A stretch of 64,000 nucleotides of DNA, from positions 1 to 64,000 of the forward strand of contig NZ_JAPZSC010000033.1 of the NCBI RefSeq assembly GCF_027531545.1, in the 5' to 3' direction. This DNA comes from Silanimonas sp. (GTDB lineage: Bacteria; Pseudomonadota; Gammaproteobacteria; Xanthomonadales; Xanthomonadaceae). The notes under the pieces were generated by a model. The model searched no databases, was not told where the DNA came from, and saw only the letters and a program-made list of their open reading frames with translations. This document shows, piece after piece, positions 47,388 to 56,440 of this stretch. A program made the translations under genes and the position numbers. Numbering within the stretch: the stretch's first letter is position 1; the number at the start of each line of letters is the position of its first letter.

Positions 47388-47821
47388 CGGAGCGCGGCGT
47401 CCAGCGTGATCGGCACCGACAGCGCCTTCGATACCACGCAGTTGGCTTTGGCGTTGTTGGCGAACTCGGCGAAGGTCGCGGCGTCGAGTCCGGGCACGGT
47501 GGCACGCACCGTCAGCGCGATCCCGGTGATGGCCGGGCCGCTGGCTTCGCCGACCGACAGCGCGAGCTTCGCTTCGGTGTCGATGCGCGTGACGACGTGG
47601 CCGGCGGTTTCCAACATGAAGCCGAGCGCCATCGAGTAGCAGCCGGCGTGCGCGGCGGCGATGAGCTCTTCGGGATTCGTTCCCTTCTCGTCGCCGAAGC
47701 GCGTGCCGAAGCCGAATCGCTGCTCGGCGAACACCCCGCTCTGCGGCGTGCTGATGCCGCCGCGTCCGGTTTTCAGGGCGCCTTCCCAGAAGGCGGTGGC
47801 GGTGCGGGGCAGCGTGGCCAT
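47384..47821 (-). CDS. osmC: OsmC family peroxiredoxin
   Basis: A 145-residue thiol peroxidase that detoxifies organic hydroperoxides. The two catalytic cysteines are Cys61 in AHAGCYSM and Cys128 in KANCVVSKAL. The N-terminus TATAFWEGALKTGRG is typical of OsmC proper rather than Ohr. It overlaps the alpha/beta hydrolase by TTGA. Confidence 0.95.
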   Translation of the reverse strand: MATLPRTATAFWEGALKTGRGGISTPQSGVFAEQRFGFGTRFGDEKGTNPEELIAAAHAGCYSMALGFMLETAGHVVTRIDTEAKLALSVGEASGPAITGIALTVRATVPGLDAATFAEFANNAKANCVVSKALSVPITLDAALR

Positions 47822-47969
47822 GGCGGCATTCCTCGGGTGGGGGTGGAGGGCCGGAGTCTACGCCCGCCCTGCAGCAGGCGGCTTGCTGGGAAGGGCCCGC
47901 CCCTGCCCGCCGCGACGCGGCCCATCGGGGGCTATGCTCGCGGCTCGTCCCGAGCCCGCCCAGGTTCCC

Positions 47970-49340
47970 ATGCGCCGTTTTCGTCGACCGCTGCTCACCC
48001 TCGCCTGCCTGCTGCCCGCCGGCGTGATCGCCCAAGGCGCTCCCGCCTCCCCGCAGGACGTCGTTATCGTCCGCGCCGAGCGGGTGCTGGCTGATCCGGC
48101 CACCGGCCGCGTGGCACCGGCCACGCTGGTGATCCGCGGCGACCGCATCGAGGCCGTGCTGCCCGGCGCCGACGCCGAGGTCGCCACGCCCGAGGGCCAG
48201 GGCCGGGTGCGCGAATTCCGCTTCGAAGGCACCGCGCACACCGTGCTGCCTGGCCTGATCGACAGCCACGTGCACCTCACCGGCAATCCGGCCGAGCCGT
48301 TCTGGCAGTCCGTGGTCGAAACCGACGAACGCGCCGCGATCACCGGCGTGCGCAATGCCCTGCGCACCGTGCAGGCCGGCTTCACCACGGTGCGCGACCT
48401 CGGCGCACCCGGCAACGCCGGCTACGCCCTGCGCGACGCCATCCGCGAGGGTGACGTGCCGGGCCCGCGCATCCTCTCCGCTGGGCGGATGGTTTCGATC
48501 ATCGGCGGCCACGGCGACCTCACCGGCTTCCGTCCCGAAGTGACGCGGGCGATGGACGGCGGCAACACCTGCACCGGCCCGGAGCAGTGCGCCGAAGTCG
48601 TGCGCACGCTGTCGCGCGCGGGGGCGGACGTCATCAAGTTCGCGGCCACCGGCGGCGTGCTCTCGCAGCAGAACCGCGGCCTCGGCCAGCACTTCACCGA
48701 CGCCGAGATGAAAGCGATCGTCGATACCGCGCACCAGCTGGGCCTGAAAGTGGCCTCGCACGCGCACGGCGCCGAGGGCGTGGCCGCCGCGGCGCGCGCC
48801 GGCGTCGATTCGATCGAGCACGGCACCTACGTGGACGAGGCCGGCATCCGCGCGATGAAGGCCAGCGGCACCTACCTCGTGCCGACCCTCTCGCCGACCA
48901 TCGCCTACCGCGAGAACCTGCCGAAGGGCCTCTACACGGCCGTCGTCGCGGCGAAGATCCGCGTGCGCCTCGAAGCCACCGGCAAGAACATCGCCGCCGC
49001 GCGACAGGCCGGCCTGCCCATCGCCTACGGCACCGACTCCGGCGTCTCCGAGCACGGCCGCAATGCCGAGGAGATGCCGCTGATGGTGCAGTACGGCGGC
49101 ATGAGCCCGAAGGAGGTCGTCGTCTCGGCCACCCGCAGTGCCGCGACCTTGCTGGGCCTCGAAACCGAGGTCGGCCAGCTGGCACCGGGCTTCTCGGGCG
49201 ACGTGGTGGTGGTGGAAGGCGACCCGCTCGCCGACCTCGCCGCCCTGCAGCGCGACCGCATCCGCCTCGTGGTGGCCGCCGGCCGGGTGGTGCCGATGCC
49301 GGAGAAGGCCGTCGACCAAGCCGTGGTTACCGCGCGCTGA
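47970..49340 (+). CDS. Exported amidohydrolase family protein
   Basis: A 456-residue metal-dependent hydrolase. A signal peptide (about residues 1-21, ending VIAQ) is followed by the TIM barrel with the metal motif DSHVHLTG, a likely carboxylated Lys in DVIKFAATGG, His in ASHAHG and EHGTY, and Asp in YGTDSG. It resembles prolidase/imidazolonepropionase-like amidohydrolases (Sgx9260-type) that cleave Xaa-Pro or related bonds. An extracytoplasmic peptide role fits the S9 peptidases in the window; substrate is not proven. Confidence 0.9.
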   Translation: MRRFRRPLLTLACLLPAGVIAQGAPASPQDVVIVRAERVLADPATGRVAPATLVIRGDRIEAVLPGADAEVATPEGQGRVREFRFEGTAHTVLPGLIDSHVHLTGNPAEPFWQSVVETDERAAITGVRNALRTVQAGFTTVRDLGAPGNAGYALRDAIREGDVPGPRILSAGRMVSIIGGHGDLTGFRPEVTRAMDGGNTCTGPEQCAEVVRTLSRAGADVIKFAATGGVLSQQNRGLGQHFTDAEMKAIVDTAHQLGLKVASHAHGAEGVAAAARAGVDSIEHGTYVDEAGIRAMKASGTYLVPTLSPTIAYRENLPKGLYTAVVAAKIRVRLEATGKNIAAARQAGLPIAYGTDSGVSEHGRNAEEMPLMVQYGGMSPKEVVVSATRSAATLLGLETEVGQLAPGFSGDVVVVEGDPLADLAALQRDRIRLVVAAGRVVPMPEKAVDQAVVTAR

Positions 49341-49358
49341 GCCTTGGCGGGATCCGCG

Positions 49359-49775
49359 ATGGCCAGCGCGTTCAGCCCGACCACGGCGCTGGCGCTGGCC
49401 GACGCGATCCTCGCGTTGCACCTCGCCATCGTCGCCTTCAACGTCGTGATGCCGCCGGCGATTCTCGCCGGCGCGTGGCGTGACTGGCGCTGGGTGCGGC
49501 ATCGCGGGCTGCGCGTGCTGCATCTCGGCGGCATGGCCGTGGTCGCCCTGCAGGCCGCGCTCGGCGACCTGTGCTTCCTTACCGTCTGGGAGGCCGAGCT
49601 GCGCCGCGGCGCCGGCGAACACGGCAGCGGCGGCGGCTTCATCGAAACCCTGCTCGCCGAGGCCCTCTATGTCGACGTGCCGCTGGCCGTTCTGATCCCG
49701 GTCTATCTCGGCTGGGCCGCGCTGTCGCTGGCCCTGTGGTGGCTCGTGCCGCCGAAGCGGCGCGGCCGGCGCTGA
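49359..49775 (+). CDS. DUF2784 membrane protein
   Basis: A 138-residue protein with three or four membrane helices, including the LHLAIVAFNVV start and the GDLCFLTVWEAELR motif that mark DUF2784. Function unknown. It begins 18 bases after the amidohydrolase stop, so cotranscription is likely, and it ends 7 bases before the convergent DUF5916 gene. Confidence 0.85.
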   Translation: MASAFSPTTALALADAILALHLAIVAFNVVMPPAILAGAWRDWRWVRHRGLRVLHLGGMAVVALQAALGDLCFLTVWEAELRRGAGEHGSGGGFIETLLAEALYVDVPLAVLIPVYLGWAALSLALWWLVPPKRRGRR

Positions 49776-49782
49776 CCCCGCC

Positions 49783-52059
49783 TCAGATCGTGAAGCGGTA
49801 GCTCAGCTTGACGAGCAGCTGCTCCGAGTCGCGCAGGTCGAAGGCGTTGCTGAACTCGTCGCCGAGGCTGAAGCCGTCCTGCGATTCCTGGAACAGCGAA
49901 CCGCCGCGCACGTAGGCGATGTAGAGGTCGGAGAGCGGCGCGATCTGGTAGCGGTAGCGCACCTGGAAGCCGAGGTTGCGCAGCGCGAAGTCGTCGAGCG
50001 GCTCGGTAGTGCGGCTTGCGACGCCGCCCGGCGCCACGCGCCAGAGCGCACGGGCCTCGGCGTCGAGGCCGATGGCTTCGAGGCGCACGCGCAGTTCCTG
50101 CTTCGCATCGATCTGCCAGGTGGTGCCGGCCGAGAGGAAGGCCTGCTGGCCGGCGAATTGCCCCAGCGCGTTGCCGCCACGCCAGATCACCCAGTCCGGG
50201 TTGTCGATGAGCTGCAGGCTCGCCGTGAAACGCAGGCGCTCGTTGGCGTGATAGGTGGTTTCGCCGAGAAGTTCGACCATCCGCCGACCGCCACCATCGA
50301 AACCTTCATTGGCGCTGCGGAATTTGCCGTAGTGCTCGAAGCGCCCCTCGGGCGAACGCGCCCAGTAACGCTCGGCGAAGATCCCCACGCGACGCGGCAG
50401 GCGCACGTGGCCGTTGCCGCGCAGGACGAGATCGTCGTTGAACGGGCCGGTGACGAACACGTCCCAGAGCCGGTTGCCGCCGTCGCGGTACTCGCTGTAC
50501 TGGTTGATCGCCACGGTGTTGAAGAGGCGCAGGCCGCGGTCGTTGTAGCGGCTCGAGGCGGCGTAGCGCGTCTGGTGCGAGGCGAACCGGCTGTCCTCGG
50601 GAAGATCGGCCTCGCGCTTCGCGACCTCGTAGCGCACGTAGTTGAAATTGTTGCGCTCGAGGAAGCCGAAATCGTTCAGCTGCAGGTTCTTGCCGAGGTG
50701 CAGCGCATACAGCTGCTGCCGCCAGCCCTGTCCGAGCTCGTGGTCGATGCGCAGCTGCCCGCCGCTGTCGCGGCCGCCGCGGGTGGGATCCTCGATGTCG
50801 GAGGCCGCGAGCCCGCCGCGCACGGTCAGGCCGTCATGCGGCGTCCAGGCCTGGTCGAACGAGGCCACGCGCGCCACGCGGTCGAGGAAGGGCCGCTTCA
50901 CTTCGGTCAGCATCGCGCCGCTGGTCCAGCCTTCGCCGGCCGTGCTGGCGCGCGCCGCGACGAAATCGCGCCCCGCCGGGCCGTCCTCGGTCGCCGCGAA
51001 CAGGCCATAGCCGATGCGGCCCGCGCTGCCGTTGAGCTTCACCGCGCCGGTCACGTCGCCGGCACCGCGGCCATCGTCGGCGCCAGCGCCAACGCGGCGG
51101 GTGTAGAGCAGCCGGTTGGCGTTGTTCAGGCCGCCGAAGCCGACGTCGAAGTAGGCCTGGTTCTCGGTGAAGAACGGCCGCTTGTCGTTGAAGAACACCT
51201 CGGTCGCGCCGAAGTTCACCACCAGCTCGTCGCTCTCCACCTGTCCGAAATCCGGGTTCAGCGTGGCCGAGAGCTGGAAGCGCCCGTTCGGCTTCCAGAA
51301 CAGGTCGGCACCGGCGGCGCCGCGGAAGCGGCCGTCCACTTGGTCCTGCAGGCCCGAGACATAGGGCGTGATGGCGAGCAGCGACTGCTCGAAGGCCGGC
51401 ACCTCGATCTTCTCGAGTACCGACAGGAAGCGCGGCTCGTTCCAACTCACCGCCGGCCAGCCGTAGCGCGCATTGCTGTGGCCGATCACGCGGTCCAGCG
51501 AGAGCCCGATCGTGCGTTGGCCGTCCTTCGCCTGCGCCATCGGCGCGACGTGCCACGGGATCAGCACCTCCGCCGACCAGCCCTCGGGGTCCTCCGAGGT
51601 GGCCTGCCGCCAGTCGCCGTCCCAGTCGTCGTTGAACTGGTTCTCGTTGGCGATCGTGGTGTCGCCGATGTCGCCCGCCATCGTCACCACGAAGTTGTAG
51701 CCATTGCGGCCGTCGCCGTCGAAATCGACATAGACGTTGACGCGGTCCGCGGGCGGAACGTTGTCGCGGCCGCCGCGCGGCGCGAGCCGAGGCACGCCGG
51801 CGGGCTGGTGGTTGCGGAAGGCGATGGCGAGGCCGTCAGGGGTCGATTTCACCCAGGCTTCGGTGCCGAGCGACGCCGGCTCGCGGGTCAGCGGCTGCAC
51901 CCCGCGGAAATCGGTGATGTGACGGGCGTCCGCCCACTCGGCGGAATCGATGCGGCCGTCGAGCGTGATCGCCGTCCTTGCAGCGAGCCCCTGCGCGGAC
52001 AGGGCAGCGAGCAGGGCGAGGCCGAGGCGCGTCGGCGAGGGAGGGAACACTGGGCGCAT
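49783..52059 (-). CDS. DUF5916 protein with CBM9-like domain, probable outer-membrane barrel
   Basis: A 758-residue exported protein. The signal peptide covers about residues 1-26. Residues 30-220 form a CBM9-like carbohydrate-binding fold (DGRIDSAEW, VYVDFDGDGRNGYNF). The remainder is rich in alternating aromatic beta strands and ends in LLVKLSYRFTI, as in outer-membrane barrels. DUF5916 proteins are known but uncharacterised; some lie with peptidases. It may bind or admit a polymer at the surface. Confidence 0.85.
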   Translation of the reverse strand: MRPVFPPSPTRLGLALLAALSAQGLAARTAITLDGRIDSAEWADARHITDFRGVQPLTREPASLGTEAWVKSTPDGLAIAFRNHQPAGVPRLAPRGGRDNVPPADRVNVYVDFDGDGRNGYNFVVTMAGDIGDTTIANENQFNDDWDGDWRQATSEDPEGWSAEVLIPWHVAPMAQAKDGQRTIGLSLDRVIGHSNARYGWPAVSWNEPRFLSVLEKIEVPAFEQSLLAITPYVSGLQDQVDGRFRGAAGADLFWKPNGRFQLSATLNPDFGQVESDELVVNFGATEVFFNDKRPFFTENQAYFDVGFGGLNNANRLLYTRRVGAGADDGRGAGDVTGAVKLNGSAGRIGYGLFAATEDGPAGRDFVAARASTAGEGWTSGAMLTEVKRPFLDRVARVASFDQAWTPHDGLTVRGGLAASDIEDPTRGGRDSGGQLRIDHELGQGWRQQLYALHLGKNLQLNDFGFLERNNFNYVRYEVAKREADLPEDSRFASHQTRYAASSRYNDRGLRLFNTVAINQYSEYRDGGNRLWDVFVTGPFNDDLVLRGNGHVRLPRRVGIFAERYWARSPEGRFEHYGKFRSANEGFDGGGRRMVELLGETTYHANERLRFTASLQLIDNPDWVIWRGGNALGQFAGQQAFLSAGTTWQIDAKQELRVRLEAIGLDAEARALWRVAPGGVASRTTEPLDDFALRNLGFQVRYRYQIAPLSDLYIAYVRGGSLFQESQDGFSLGDEFSNAFDLRDSEQLLVKLSYRFTI

Positions 52060-52157
52060 GGCGGCCTCGGGGCGAACAACGGCCGACAGCCTAAACGTCG
52101 ACCGGGCGCACGCGTCACCCGGAAGTCACCCCGCCCGGGGGCAGGGTCAGCCGCGAT

Positions 52158-52670
52158 TCACTTCTTCGCCGCGGCCTTCTTGCGCGGCTTCTTCGGCTTC
52201 GGCTCGTCCTTGGGCTGCAGCATGGTGCCGGTGCACTTGGCCGAGCCGCAGCGGCATTCCCACAGCTTCTTCAGCGCCGGGGTGTAGGGCTCGTCGAGCA
52301 CGATGCCGTAGTTGTAGCTCAGCTCCTCGCCCGCGGCGATGTCGCGCAGGGCGTGGATGTAGACCTTGTCCTTGTGCTTCTTGCCCTTGGCGTTCTCTTC
52401 CTGCACGGCCTCGCAGTTCGGCGCGCAGCTGTGGTTGATCCAGCGCGCCACGTTGCCGTCGATGTTCGCGTCGATCACGAACTCGTCGTTGAGGCTGAAC
52501 AGGAAGGTGTGGCCGGTCTCGTCGTGGCCGGCGTAATCGGCATCGACGTCGGCATGGGCGCGCACTTCGCCCTTGTAACGCACCACGCGCTCGCCCTTGG
52601 CGATGGCCTCGGTGGCGAACACGCCGTTGCCATGGATGGACGACTGGCGGCGTTCGATTTTCTTTGGCAT
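52158..52670 (-). CDS. SET-domain protein (putative lysine methyltransferase)
   Basis: A 170-residue protein made of little more than a SET domain. The substrate/SAM motif is RWINHSCAPNC (Asn79, His80), the catalytic-type Tyr119 is in GEELSYNYG, and a post-SET Cys cluster is at CRCGSAKC (139, 141, 146). A Lys/Pro-rich tail follows. Stand-alone SET proteins occur in several bacteria, including xanthomonads; their targets are mostly unknown. It is divergent from the VIT/ferritin-like gene with 62 bases between. Confidence 0.9.
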   Translation of the reverse strand: MPKKIERRQSSIHGNGVFATEAIAKGERVVRYKGEVRAHADVDADYAGHDETGHTFLFSLNDEFVIDANIDGNVARWINHSCAPNCEAVQEENAKGKKHKDKVYIHALRDIAAGEELSYNYGIVLDEPYTPALKKLWECRCGSAKCTGTMLQPKDEPKPKKPRKKAAAKK

Positions 52671-52732
52671 GGGTCAAGGCGCGTGGCAGGAAGAAGCCTA
52701 TTCTGGCCGTGTACCGAGCGCAGGAACAGCCC

Positions 52733-53752
52733 ATGTCCGCCGTCGAGAGTTGGCACGAGGAAATGCAGTCGGCTTGGCTCTACCGGCGCCTCGCCCTCGC
52801 CGAGCGCGATGCGCGGATGGCCGCGCTGTTCGAGCGGCTGGCCGGAACGGCCGAGCAGCAGGCCCAGCGCTGGGCGGCATTGGCGCCCGCCCTACCCGCA
52901 TTCGCTCCGACACCCCGGGCCAAGCTGGCCGCCGCCCTCCTGCGCCGCGTGCCACCGCGTCGACTGCTGCCCCTGCTGCGCGCCCTGAAGGTGCGCGGGC
53001 TCTCGGCCTACGACGCCGCACCGGCCGGCCATGCCCGGCACACCCGCGTCGAGGACATCGGCCATCGCCATCGCGGGCCGGGTGGCGGCTCCTTGCGTGC
53101 CGCGGTGTTCGGCATCAACGACGGCCTCGTTTCCAATGCCAGCCTGATCCTCGGCATGGTCGGCGCGGGCTCCGGCGATGCGACGGTGCTGGCCGCCGGT
53201 GTCGCCGGCCTGCTCGCCGGCGCGCTGTCGATGGCGGCCGGCGAGTACGTCTCGGTGCGCTCGCAGCGCGAGCTGTTCGAGTACCAGATCGGGCTGGAGC
53301 GCGAGGAGCTCGCCGAGTACCCCGAAGCCGAAGCGGAGGAGCTGGCCCTGATCTACGCCGCCCGCGGCATCGATCCGGCGGACGCGCGGCGCATGGCCGA
53401 CCAGCTGGTCGCCAACCCCGAGCACGCGCTCGACGTGCTGGCGCGCGAGGAGCTGGGCCTGAACCCCGACGACCTCGGCTCCCCCTGGGGCGCGGCGATT
53501 TCGTCCTTCCTCGCCTTCGCCGTCGGCGCCACCCTGCCCTTGCTGCCCTTCCTCTTCGGCGCTGCCTTGCCAATGGCGGCCTACGTCGGCGGCGCGCTCT
53601 CGGCCGTCGGCCTGTTCGCCACCGGTGCGGCGATGAGCCTGTTCTCGGGGCGCAATGCCTTCGGCGGCGGCTTCCGGATGCTGGCCATCGGCGGCGGGGC
53701 CGGCGCCCTCACCTTCGCGATCGGCCACCTGCTGGGTGGCGTGATCGCCTGA
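52733..53752 (+). CDS. VIT1/CCC1 family transporter with ferritin-like N-terminus (MbfA-like)
   Basis: A 339-residue protein. Residues 1-90 resemble a ferritin-like four-helix segment. Residues 115-339 are a VIT1-type membrane domain with FGINDGLVSNASLILG and AGEYVSVRSQRE. In MbfA such a fusion exports iron or manganese. Here the usual E-x2-H of the ferritin part seems replaced (AEQQAQRW), so iron oxidation there is doubtful. ATG 52733 is preferred over an upstream in-frame start that lies in the SET promoter area. Metal export is the best guess. Confidence 0.85.
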   Translation: MSAVESWHEEMQSAWLYRRLALAERDARMAALFERLAGTAEQQAQRWAALAPALPAFAPTPRAKLAAALLRRVPPRRLLPLLRALKVRGLSAYDAAPAGHARHTRVEDIGHRHRGPGGGSLRAAVFGINDGLVSNASLILGMVGAGSGDATVLAAGVAGLLAGALSMAAGEYVSVRSQRELFEYQIGLEREELAEYPEAEAEELALIYAARGIDPADARRMADQLVANPEHALDVLAREELGLNPDDLGSPWGAAISSFLAFAVGATLPLLPFLFGAALPMAAYVGGALSAVGLFATGAAMSLFSGRNAFGGGFRMLAIGGGAGALTFAIGHLLGGVIA

Positions 53753-53761
53753 GGCCGCGGC

Positions 53762-54337
53762 TCAGGCAGCCACGGGGCGCGCGTCGCGGTTCATCCGCCA
53801 GCGCCGCTCCTGCAGCACGATTACCGCGAGATAGAGCACGACCACAGCTGCAGGAATCGCCACATAACGATGGTCGGGCAGCGCGTAGTGCAGCCCCAGC
53901 ACGGCCACGACACGGGCCACCGCGTGGGCGTAGCCGATCCAGTGGCCGATGATCCAGCTGTAGACCATCCACATCGAGACACTGAGCACGGCGACGCCGA
54001 GCGGCATCGCGCTGGGCTCGACGATGCCGAAAGGGATGGCGATGGCGTAGGCCAGCAGGGCCTGCGCCATGCCGACGAAGAACAGGTTCTGGAACGCGTT
54101 CTTCGGCTTGGTCTTGTCGAGGAAATCCTCGCCGGTGAGCTTCGAGAGCCCCATGCCGAGGTAGGCGATCATGCCGGTGGCGATCACCAGCACCAGCAGC
54201 ATCGTCGACTCCGGGAGGAACAGGCCGGCCACGCCCACCGCGGCCCAGGCGATCGTGCCAGCCAGCGGCATGGCCAGCCCACGCGCGGCCGCGAACTCGG
54301 CGCGCTGGATTTCAAGGCTGCGCTCAGAAAAAGACAT
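53762..54337 (-). CDS. Conserved multi-spanning membrane protein of unknown function
   Basis: A 191-residue protein with six membrane segments, a short soluble N-terminus (MSFSERSLEIQRAEFAAARG), a loop KLTGEDFLDKTKPKNAFQNLF and an Arg-rich end. It resembles the DUF7010 group in layout, but I am not certain. It follows a 54-residue membrane protein on the same strand, overlapping it by 14 bases. Confidence 0.7.
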   Translation of the reverse strand: MSFSERSLEIQRAEFAAARGLAMPLAGTIAWAAVGVAGLFLPESTMLLVLVIATGMIAYLGMGLSKLTGEDFLDKTKPKNAFQNLFFVGMAQALLAYAIAIPFGIVEPSAMPLGVAVLSVSMWMVYSWIIGHWIGYAHAVARVVAVLGLHYALPDHRYVAIPAAVVVLYLAVIVLQERRWRMNRDARPVAA

Positions 54338-54488
54338 GGCGCATCCATCCAAAGCCACCGGTCCAGTACGCCACCCAGGCGAAGCCAAAGCTGGCCCAGC
54401 CGAAGCCCTTGGCCGCCTTGATGGCCTTGCCCGCCACGAAGGCGGCGCCGGCGATCAGGGCGATGCGGGTCAGGTCACGCGATTCCAT
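54324..54488 (-). CDS. Small hypothetical membrane protein
   Basis: A 54-residue protein with one or two hydrophobic stretches (ALIAGAAFVAGKAI and FGFAWVAYWTGGFGW). The ATG at 54488 has a GAGGAG ribosome site. Its end overlaps the next membrane gene by 14 bases, which supports its being translated. Family not recognised. Confidence 0.65.
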   Translation of the reverse strand: MESRDLTRIALIAGAAFVAGKAIKAAKGFGWASFGFAWVAYWTGGFGWMRHVFF

Positions 54489-54616
54489 GGTGCTCTCCTC
54501 ATCGCTTCGACCATCGAAGCGTGGGGACAGTGTCGCGAAGGCCTGCACATGGCCCCATCCACGGGCGTCAGGACTTGTGGGTGACGGGTGTCACCTGGGC
54601 CAGCGGCGCCAGAGGC

Positions 54617-56191
54617 TCACCAATCGGTCGGGGCGTAATCCTTCAAGAACTGGCCCCATACGTGCTGGCCGCTATTGATGCCGCCGATGATGGGATCAAC
54701 GATGCGCGCCGCACCGTCCACGATGTCGAGCGGCGGATGGAAGCGCTCCTCGATGGCCTTGCGTGCCGCGATTTCAATCGGGTCTTCGTCGGTCACCCAT
54801 CCGGTGTCGACCGCATTCATGTGGATGCCGTCACCGTGGTAATCGGCGGCGGACGTGCGCGTCATCATGTTCAGCGCCGCCTTCGCCATGTTCGTATGCG
54901 GATGCTTGGTGGTCTTGAAGTTGCGATAGAACTGCCCCTCCACCGCCGACACGTTCACGATGTGCTTGTCGCGTTCCGGCGTGCGCAGCATGAGGGTCTT
55001 CAGGCGCGCATTGATGATGAAGGGCGCGACCGCGTTGACCAGCTGTGTTTCGAGCAGCTCCACCGCCGGCACTTCATCCATCTGCAAACGCCACGAGTTC
55101 CGACCGCGCAAATCCACTTGCTGCAGGTCTTTGTCGACGCGGCCTTCCGGAAACAGATGCGCCTGCCCCAGCAGCTCGTCGGCCAGCAGCGGAACCTGCG
55201 AAAGCTCGGCCGCACGCGCAATGCCCGCCTGCGTGGCCAAGTTCGGGCCATCCACCAAGGCCTGACTGCCACCCGGCAGCAGGTCCGCCGCGCGCAAGCC
55301 TTCGTAGCCGCCCACCAGCTTGCGAATGTGCTCCGGCAACTCGTGCAGGGCTTTCGTTTCGCCAGCCATCATGTGGGCATAGAAGGCTGGCGGGCGGCGC
55401 ACCGTCTGGCAGGCGTTGTTGATGATGAAGTCGAGGCGCGGCCGGGTCGCGACCAACTCGGCACAGAACGCTTCCACGCTGGGCGTGTGGCGAAGGTCGA
55501 GTCCGAACACTTCAAGCCGATGGCCCCACTCCGCGAAATCCGGCTCCTGCGCGTAGCGCTGCGCGGAGTCGCGGGGGAATCGCGTGGTCACGATCAGGTC
55601 GGCACCGGCACGAAGCAGCTTCAATCCGGCCTGGTAGCCAATCTTCACCCGGCCGCCGGTGAGCAGCGCCACACGCCCACGGAGATCCGTGGTCTCGGTG
55701 CGCTTGAAGAAGTTCAGCTCCGCGCAGGGCGGGCAGAGCTGGTCGTAGAAGTGGTGCACGTGCGTGTACTTCTGCTTGCACACATAGCAGTGCAGAAGCT
55801 CGGGCGATTCGCCCAGCAGAACCGGCTCGGCCGCATTGTTGCGCGGATCGTGCTGGCCGGCAGGATGCGGCGGGAAACAATTCGGCGTGGTGAACACCGG
55901 CTTGCTGCGCAAGGTGCGGATGCCGGTTTGGTCGAGCAAGGCTTCGGTCTTCTTCGCCTTCTCGCGAGCGGCTTCCCGCAGCGCTTCTTTGTTTTTCTTG
56001 CGTCGTTCGCGCGGCTCCGGGTGATGCACCAAGGCCACCGCCTGCAGCAGGCGAACACGCTCGGCCTCGGGCAAAGCCTCGAGCAGCGCGCGGTCGTCGC
56101 GCACGGCTTCGAGCAGCTCAATCGCCGTGCGGGCGCGATCAGGGAAGGAAGCAGCCTCGTCAACGGGCGAGGTGTGAAGCGTTTGGGTCAT
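54617..56191 (-). CDS. SDR family oxidoreductase with Cys-rich N-terminal extension
   Basis: A 524-residue protein. Residues 20-90 are charged and helical. A CYVC...CPPC metal-type motif (Cys135, 138, 153, 156 with His146/147) precedes a short-chain dehydrogenase domain from about 170. This has TGGRVKIG (178-185), NNAC (258-261) and Ser415. The usual Tyr of YxxxK seems to be Thr433 ahead of Lys437 (TNMAKAAL); a YRNFK at 422-426 is shifted in position. An insertion of about 90 residues (270-380) splits the domain. ATG 56191 is a reasonable start. Function unknown; long SDRs of this kind are rare. Confidence 0.8.
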   Translation of the reverse strand: MTQTLHTSPVDEAASFPDRARTAIELLEAVRDDRALLEALPEAERVRLLQAVALVHHPEPRERRKKNKEALREAAREKAKKTEALLDQTGIRTLRSKPVFTTPNCFPPHPAGQHDPRNNAAEPVLLGESPELLHCYVCKQKYTHVHHFYDQLCPPCAELNFFKRTETTDLRGRVALLTGGRVKIGYQAGLKLLRAGADLIVTTRFPRDSAQRYAQEPDFAEWGHRLEVFGLDLRHTPSVEAFCAELVATRPRLDFIINNACQTVRRPPAFYAHMMAGETKALHELPEHIRKLVGGYEGLRAADLLPGGSQALVDGPNLATQAGIARAAELSQVPLLADELLGQAHLFPEGRVDKDLQQVDLRGRNSWRLQMDEVPAVELLETQLVNAVAPFIINARLKTLMLRTPERDKHIVNVSAVEGQFYRNFKTTKHPHTNMAKAALNMMTRTSAADYHGDGIHMNAVDTGWVTDEDPIEIAARKAIEERFHPPLDIVDGAARIVDPIIGGINSGQHVWGQFLKDYAPTDW

Positions 56192-56336
56192 GGGGTAGGC
56201 CGTGAAGCGCGATTGCGCAAAGAGAAGGCGCGTCAGCGCTGATCGAAGGCGTGTCGGCAGGCGCCGCCTGCGAGCGCGCATTGTCTCCGGAACCGGGCCC
56301 GGCCACACGGCTGGCGGGCCCTTCACACCCCGCCGA

Positions 56337-56365
56337 TTGAGCGGGCCGGGGTCAATCCGTACAAT
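56337..56365 (+). promoter_or_regulatory. Sigma-70 promoter of the suf operon
   Basis: TTGAGC (56337-56342) and TACAAT (56360-56365) are separated by exactly 17 bases, 75 bases ahead of the Rrf2 regulator gene. The regulator may bind here for feedback, but no clear operator palindrome is visible. Confidence 0.65.
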
Positions 56366-56440
56366 TCCGGTCCTGATTCAGCCCGGGGCCGCCCGGGCTC
56401 CGGCCAGCCCCTCCGCCAGCCCCTGCGAGCGACCGCCCCG

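Noticed and set aside
47388-49622. Extension of the alpha/beta hydrolase frame to a 979-residue protein
   Set aside because: Only the last 234 residues resemble a protein. The rest lies antisense to the amidohydrolase and over osmC in another frame.
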